NCBI GenBank assembly: GCA_900550595.1
Contig: URTB01000033.1
Span: forward strand, 1 to 10,218
Origin: an uncultured Collinsella sp.
GTDB taxonomy: Bacteria > Actinomycetota > Coriobacteriia > Coriobacteriales > Coriobacteriaceae
Direction of reading: 5' to 3'
Length of the DNA: 10,218 nucleotides
Position numbers and translations under genes: made by a program. Below, in pieces: positions 7,200-10,218 of this stretch. The first letter of the stretch is position 1, and each line of letters begins with the position of its first letter. The notes beneath the pieces were generated by a model. It made no database searches. It had not been told where the DNA came from and was given only the letters and a program-made list of their open reading frames with translations.

Positions 7200-7365
7200 G
7201 GGCCAACCTCCTAGCAACAAAAAAGCGACTCCTCCCAAAAGAAGAGCCGCAACAAGCATATATCAGAAAAGAACCGTTCCAACGCCAAACCGCTGCACCA
7301 GCCAAGTGGTGCAGGAGCGAAGCAACTGCAACCGGGATAGAACTCAACCGAGGTCCCGTTGTGCG
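7200..7365 (-). promoter_or_regulatory. Methyltransferase gene leader, possible attenuator
   Basis: On the - strand this leader holds a stem at 7293-7300/7307-7314 (eight pairs, six-base loop), then the terminator hairpin at 7219-7250, then AGGAGG and the GTG start. The segment 7308-7314 can instead pair, with one bulge, with 7326-7333 upstream in the transcript, so two folds compete. A small CGGGA/TCCCG stem lies at about 7334-7359. No known riboswitch class or tRNA was recognised. Together with the inverted-repeat element at 7366-7499 this accounts for the 317-base gap between genes. Confidence 0.45.
7219..7250 (-). terminator. Intrinsic terminator just upstream of the methyltransferase ribosome site
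   Basis: Read on the - strand, 7250-7241 pairs with 7234-7225 (ten pairs, including two or three G-U) around a six-base loop, followed by six T (7224-7219). The T-run ends six bases before AGGAGG. It either ends readthrough from the DUF711 gene or acts as an attenuator of the methyltransferase gene. Confidence 0.75.
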
Positions 7366-7499
7366 GGAGCCCCGGGGAGGGCAAATATATAAGGTCGATC
7401 GCGAGTTCCGCACGAGCCGGAGAGCACTTAATGTGCTCTCCGTGCGAGTCAGGACTGTCCGAGCAGGCGACCTTATATATTTGCCCTCCCCGGGGCTCC
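7366..7499. repeat. 134-base element with perfect 32-bp inverted arms
   Basis: The arms at 7366-7397 and 7468-7499 are exact complements over 32 bases; each contains CCCCGGGG and an AT-rich ATATAT core. The 70-base interior has its own hairpin: GGAGAGCAC/GTGCTCTCC (7419-7427/7433-7441, loop TTAAT), extended by CGCAC/GTGCG (7409-7413/7442-7446) with a five-base bulge. The element begins 17 bases after the DUF711 stop. It has no U-tract on either side and no obvious target-site duplication. It could be a MITE-like palindromic repeat or a long RNA hairpin in the 3' untranslated region. Confidence 0.9.
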
Positions 7500-7516
7500 T
7501 CGCCAGTCCCCCTCAG

Positions 7517-8881
7517 CTAGTTCTTGAGCGAGTTCAGCGGCGCCGGGAAGCGTCCACCACGGTGGGCAAGCACGGTGCCGGCGTTGGGGTTCACCGGCAT
7601 GATGGGTGCACGGCCAAACAGGCCGCCGTACTCAACGCAGTCGCCCACGCCCTTGCCGATAGCGGGAATCACGCGCACGGCCGTGGTCTTATTGTTGATG
7701 ACGCCGATGGCCATCTCGTCAGCGATAATGCCGGCGATGGTCTCGACTGGGGTGTCGCCGGGGATGGCGATCATGTCCAGGCCAACGGAACACACGCAGG
7801 TCATGGCCTCGAGTTTCTCGAGCGAAAGCGCGCCGGCCTCGACGGCGGCGATCATGCCGGCGTCCTCGGACACGGGGATAAAGGCGCCCGAGAGACCGCC
7901 CACACTGGAGCTGGCCATGACGCCGCCCTTCTTGACGGCATCGTTGAGCATGGCGAGCGCGCAGGTCGTGCCGGGGCCACCGCAGGTGCCCACGCCGATG
8001 ATCTCGAGGATGCGCGCGACGGAGTCACCGATGGCGGGCGTGGGAGCCAGCGACAGGTCGACAATGCCCTTCTCGACACCCAGGCGATGGGCGGCCTCGC
8101 GGCTCATGAGCTCGCCGGCACGGGTGATCTTAAAGGCGGTCTGCTTAATCTTCTCGGCGACTTCCATCATCGATGCGGAATCGGGCAGCGTCTCCAGGGC
8201 TGCAGCCATAACACCGGGACCCGAGACGCCTACGTTGATGACGGCGTCGGCCTCGCCACCGCCGTGGACGGCACCCGCCATAAACGGGGAGTCCTCGACC
8301 ATGTTGGCAAAGCAGACAAACTTGGAAGCGCCGACGGAATCCTCGTCTGCCGTAAGCTTGGCGGCATCGATGATGGTCTGAGCCGCCATGAGCACGGCGT
8401 CCATGTTGATGCCGGCACGCAGGCTGGCGACGTTGACGCTGGAGCAGACGCGGCTGGTGGCGGCGAGCGCCTGGGGGATGGACTGGATGACGCGGCGGTC
8501 GGCGTCGCCGATGCCCTTCTGGACGAGTGCGGAGAAGCCGCCCAGGTAATCGATGCCGAGCGTCTCGGCCGCGCGGTCGAGGGCATGCGCGATGGGGGTG
8601 AGGTCCTCATCCTTGCAGCACGCGGCGATCTGTGCCACCGGGGTGACGGAAACGCGCTTGTTGACGATGGGGATACCGTACTCGCGCTCGAGGTTCTCGG
8701 CGGTCTCGACCAGGTGCTCAGCCGTGTGCGTCACGTGGTCGTAGATCTTCGTGCACATGCGGTCGAGGTTCTCGTCACCGCAACCCATGAGCGAAACACC
8801 CATGGTGATGGTCCTGATGTCGAGGTTCTGCTCCTCAACCATGCCGCGGGTTTCCGCGATTTCTGCGGGCGTGATCGCCAT
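7517..8881 (-). CDS. DUF711 / UPF0210 (PFL) family protein
   Basis: The product has 454 residues, the normal length of the UPF0210/DUF711 family, whose biochemical role is not established; the family name PFL refers to a fold resembling pyruvate formate-lyase. Diagnostic stretches are [10 protein letters not shown] near the N-terminus, [48 protein letters not shown] and [12 protein letters not shown] towards the C-terminus. The ATG at 8881 is chosen because TAGGAG lies seven bases before it and family similarity starts there; a further 19 codons are open upstream to an ATG at 8938 but run into the hairpin at 8927-8964. In many Firmicutes an ACT-domain protein (UPF0237) is encoded directly beside this gene; none is present within this window. 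The upstream neighbour on the same strand is the corrinoid methyltransferase, 108 bases away. Confidence 0.93.
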   Translation of the reverse strand: MAITPAEIAETRGMVEEQNLDIRTITMGVSLMGCGDENLDRMCTKIYDHVTHTAEHLVETAENLEREYGIPIVNKRVSVTPVAQIAACCKDEDLTPIAHALDRAAETLGIDYLGGFSALVQKGIGDADRRVIQSIPQALAATSRVCSSVNVASLRAGINMDAVLMAAQTIIDAAKLTADEDSVGASKFVCFANMVEDSPFMAGAVHGGGEADAVINVGVSGPGVMAAALETLPDSASMMEVAEKIKQTAFKITRAGELMSREAAHRLGVEKGIVDLSLAPTPAIGDSVARILEIIGVGTCGGPGTTCALAMLNDAVKKGGVMASSSVGGLSGAFIPVSEDAGMIAAVEAGALSLEKLEAMTCVCSVGLDMIAIPGDTPVETIAGIIADEMAIGVINNKTTAVRVIPAIGKGVGDCVEYGGLFGRAPIMPVNPNAGTVLAHRGGRFPAPLNSLKN

Positions 8882-8926
8882 CCTTGCGCTCCTATCTGCC
8901 AAAACGAGCATAGTCTTGTCTATTCT

Positions 8927-8964
8927 AACGTGCCGCACGTGCCAAGTGGCGCGTGCGGCACGTT
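8927..8964 (-). terminator. Strong hairpin between metH-like and DUF711 genes
   Basis: Arms 8927-8943 and 8948-8964 form 17 pairs (one G-U) around a four-base loop, 25 bases after the stop of the upstream gene. On the - strand only two T end the stem, before AGAATA; on the + strand four T follow. It probably ends or stabilises the upstream transcript. TAGAAT on the - strand (8927-8922) could be a -10 for the DUF711 gene, but no good -35 lies before it. Confidence 0.5.
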
Positions 8965-8989
8965 TTGGTGCTCGGTTGTTTCCGTTGTG

Positions 8990-10218
8990 TTACTGCCCAA
9001 AGACCTCTTCGGCGATGCGCGCGCTTTCGGCGGCGTCCTTGGCGTAGTAGTCAGCGCCGATCTGCTTGGCGTATTCGGGGGTGAGCACGGCACCGCCTAC
9101 GATGATCTTGACGCCTGGCACCTCGGCATGAAGCAGCTTGATGGTCTCCTCCATGGCGACGACCGTGGTAGTCATAAGCGCCGAGAGGCCGACGAGCTTA
9201 ATGTCGCGTTCCTTGACGGTCTTGAGCACCTCCTGCGGGTCGACGTCGCGACCCAGATCAAAGACGGTGTAGCCGTAGTTATCGAGCAGCATCTTGACGA
9301 TATTCTTGCCAATGTCGTGGATGTCGCCCTTGACGGTGGCCACGCAGATTTTGCCCTTGTCGGCAATCTCGCCGGCGGGCATCAGGCGCTTGATGGTGTC
9401 AAAGCCCACACGCGCGGCCTCGGCCGAGGCCATGAGCTGCGGCAAGAAGAACTTTCCCTGGTCAAAGAGGACGCCAACCTCGTCGAGGGCGGGGATAAAG
9501 TGGTTGTTGATGAGGTCCATGGCGTCGTGATCTGCCAGAAGACGCTCGGTCTCGGCTGCGATCTCGCCTTTGCGGCCCGAGACGACCATGTGGCGGATGG
9601 GATCGTCATCGGCGCTTGCGGTGGTGCTTGCGGCAGGTGCGGCATCGCTCGATACTGCTTGAGCTGCTGCCGGGTTTGCAGCGATCTTGTACGGATCGTT
9701 CCAGTCGGCGTAGCGCTCGATGTATCCGGTCGAGCCCTCGTCCTCAACGCTCAGCACGCGATAGCTGTAGACGGTGTCCATAAAGCGCTTGGAACCCGGG
9801 TTCATGATGGGGGCGTCTAGACCTGCACCAAAGGCGGCGGCCAAAAAGACCGAGCCCAGCAGCGGCCGCGCGGGCAGGCCAAAGCTGATGTTCGATACAC
9901 CGAGTGCGCACTTGACGCCTAGGCGCTCCTTGCACATAGACATGGCACGTAGAATCTGCTCAGCCTGGCGCTGGTTGGTCGAGGCGGTCATGACCAAGCA
10001 GTCGATGAGGATGCGGTCCGGTCCGATACCGTAGTGCGCAGCCTCGGTTACGATGCGCTCGGCGATGGCGAAGCGAGCCTCGGCGGTATCGGGGATGCCG
10101 TCTTCGTCGAGCGTGAGGCCGACAACGTTGGTGCCGTAGTGGGCGACTAGGGGAAAGATCTCGTCCATGATCTGCTGCTTGCCATTGACCGAGTTGATGA
10201 TGGGCTTGCCGGCGTAGC
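8990..10218 (-). CDS. metH: MetH-like corrinoid/methyltetrahydrofolate methyltransferase, C-terminal part
   Basis: The frame runs off the right edge; 408 residues are visible. The first 165 or so are the end of a pterin-binding domain (motifs GLTLDEDGIP, LGVSNISFGLP, DAPIMNP), where methyltetrahydrofolate would bind. An Ala/Ser/Asp-rich linker (about 180-206, bases 9602-9679) leads to a helical cap domain and then a B12-binding domain with GDIHDIGKNIV, whose His300 (codon 9317-9319) is the expected lower axial cobalt ligand of the DxHxxG motif. The protein stops right after the B12 domain, so the SAM-binding reactivation domain of E. coli MetH is absent, as in short MetH forms from anaerobes. 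Best guess: it transfers a methyl group from methyl-tetrahydrofolate to homocysteine, with the homocysteine domain upstream of the window. A dedicated corrinoid methyltransferase of another pathway is the alternative, since the N-terminus is unseen. Confidence 0.85.
   Translation of the reverse strand, partial: YAGKPIINSVNGKQQIMDEIFPLVAHYGTNVVGLTLDEDGIPDTAEARFAIAERIVTEAAHYGIGPDRILIDCLVMTASTNQRQAEQILRAMSMCKERLGVKCALGVSNISFGLPARPLLGSVFLAAAFGAGLDAPIMNPGSKRFMDTVYSYRVLSVEDEGSTGYIERYADWNDPYKIAANPAAAQAVSSDAAPAASTTASADDDPIRHMVVSGRKGEIAAETERLLADHDAMDLINNHFIPALDEVGVLFDQGKFFLPQLMASAEAARVGFDTIKRLMPAGEIADKGKICVATVKGDIHDIGKNIVKMLLDNYGYTVFDLGRDVDPQEVLKTVKERDIKLVGLSALMTTTVVAMEETIKLLHAEVPGVKIIVGGAVLTPEYAKQIGADYYAKDAAESARIAEEVFGQ

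Noticed and set aside
7200..7259. N-terminal extension of the methyltransferase to ATG 7259, giving a hydrophobic segment like a signal anchor
   Set aside because: The codons run across an intrinsic terminator and the ATG lacks a ribosome site, while GTG 7199 has a perfect AGGAGG at seven bases.
7260..7290. T-box-like TGGAACGG in the methyltransferase leader (- strand)
   Set aside because: The full T-box consensus and a specifier stem are missing, and the following terminator does not compete with it.
7366..7499. Phase-variable invertible promoter between the 32-bp arms
   Set aside because: No convincing -35/-10 pair in the 70-base core and no recombinase gene in the window; left only as one option for the element.
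7361..9820. An 819-codon open frame on the + strand
   Set aside because: It lies antisense to the DUF711 and metH-like genes, whose family motifs are unmistakable, and it starts inside the inverted repeat. Its Gly/Asp/His-rich translation is a codon-bias shadow.

Overview
The window looks like chromosomal DNA of a high-GC anaerobic gut actinobacterium of the class Coriobacteriia, most likely Collinsella or a close relative. This is inferred from protein flavour (stand-alone glucose-type PTS IIA, short Bacillus-like NagB, a giant ATPase/SARP regulator, DUF711 protein, short MetH-like corrinoid protein) and codon use; no marker gene proves it. There are eight genes and no recognisable IS element, phage, CRISPR array, tRNA or rRNA.

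Left part, + strand (1-2384): the 3' part of glmM (phosphoglucosamine mutase), a stand-alone PTS EIIA-glucose protein (crr-like), a 272-base structured gap, and nagB (glucosamine-6-phosphate deaminase) closed by a clear intrinsic terminator. Together they sit around glucosamine-6-phosphate: GlmM moves it towards peptidoglycan precursors, NagB moves it into glycolysis, and EIIA links to PTS sugar uptake and carbon signalling.

Middle (2385-5803): a 450-base gap with several dyads and repeats, then one very large (998-residue) predicted regulator with a MalT-like P-loop NTPase at the N-terminus and a SARP-type winged helix plus BTAD at the C-terminus. A terminator for the opposite strand touches its stop codon.

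Right part, - strand (5777-10218): read from right to left, a MetH-like corrinoid/pterin methyltransferase (cut by the window edge), a DUF711/UPF0210 protein, a 317-base gap, a class I SAM-dependent methyltransferase and yhbY. The 317-base gap is the most unusual non-coding stretch. It holds a 134-base element with perfect 32-bp inverted arms. It also holds an intrinsic terminator whose U-tract ends only six bases before the AGGAGG of the methyltransferase gene, the layout of an attenuated leader.

No complete new multi-gene system can be claimed. The best leads are non-coding: the 32-bp inverted-repeat element, the methyltransferase leader and the structured nagB leader. The domain order of the large regulator is also worth a look.
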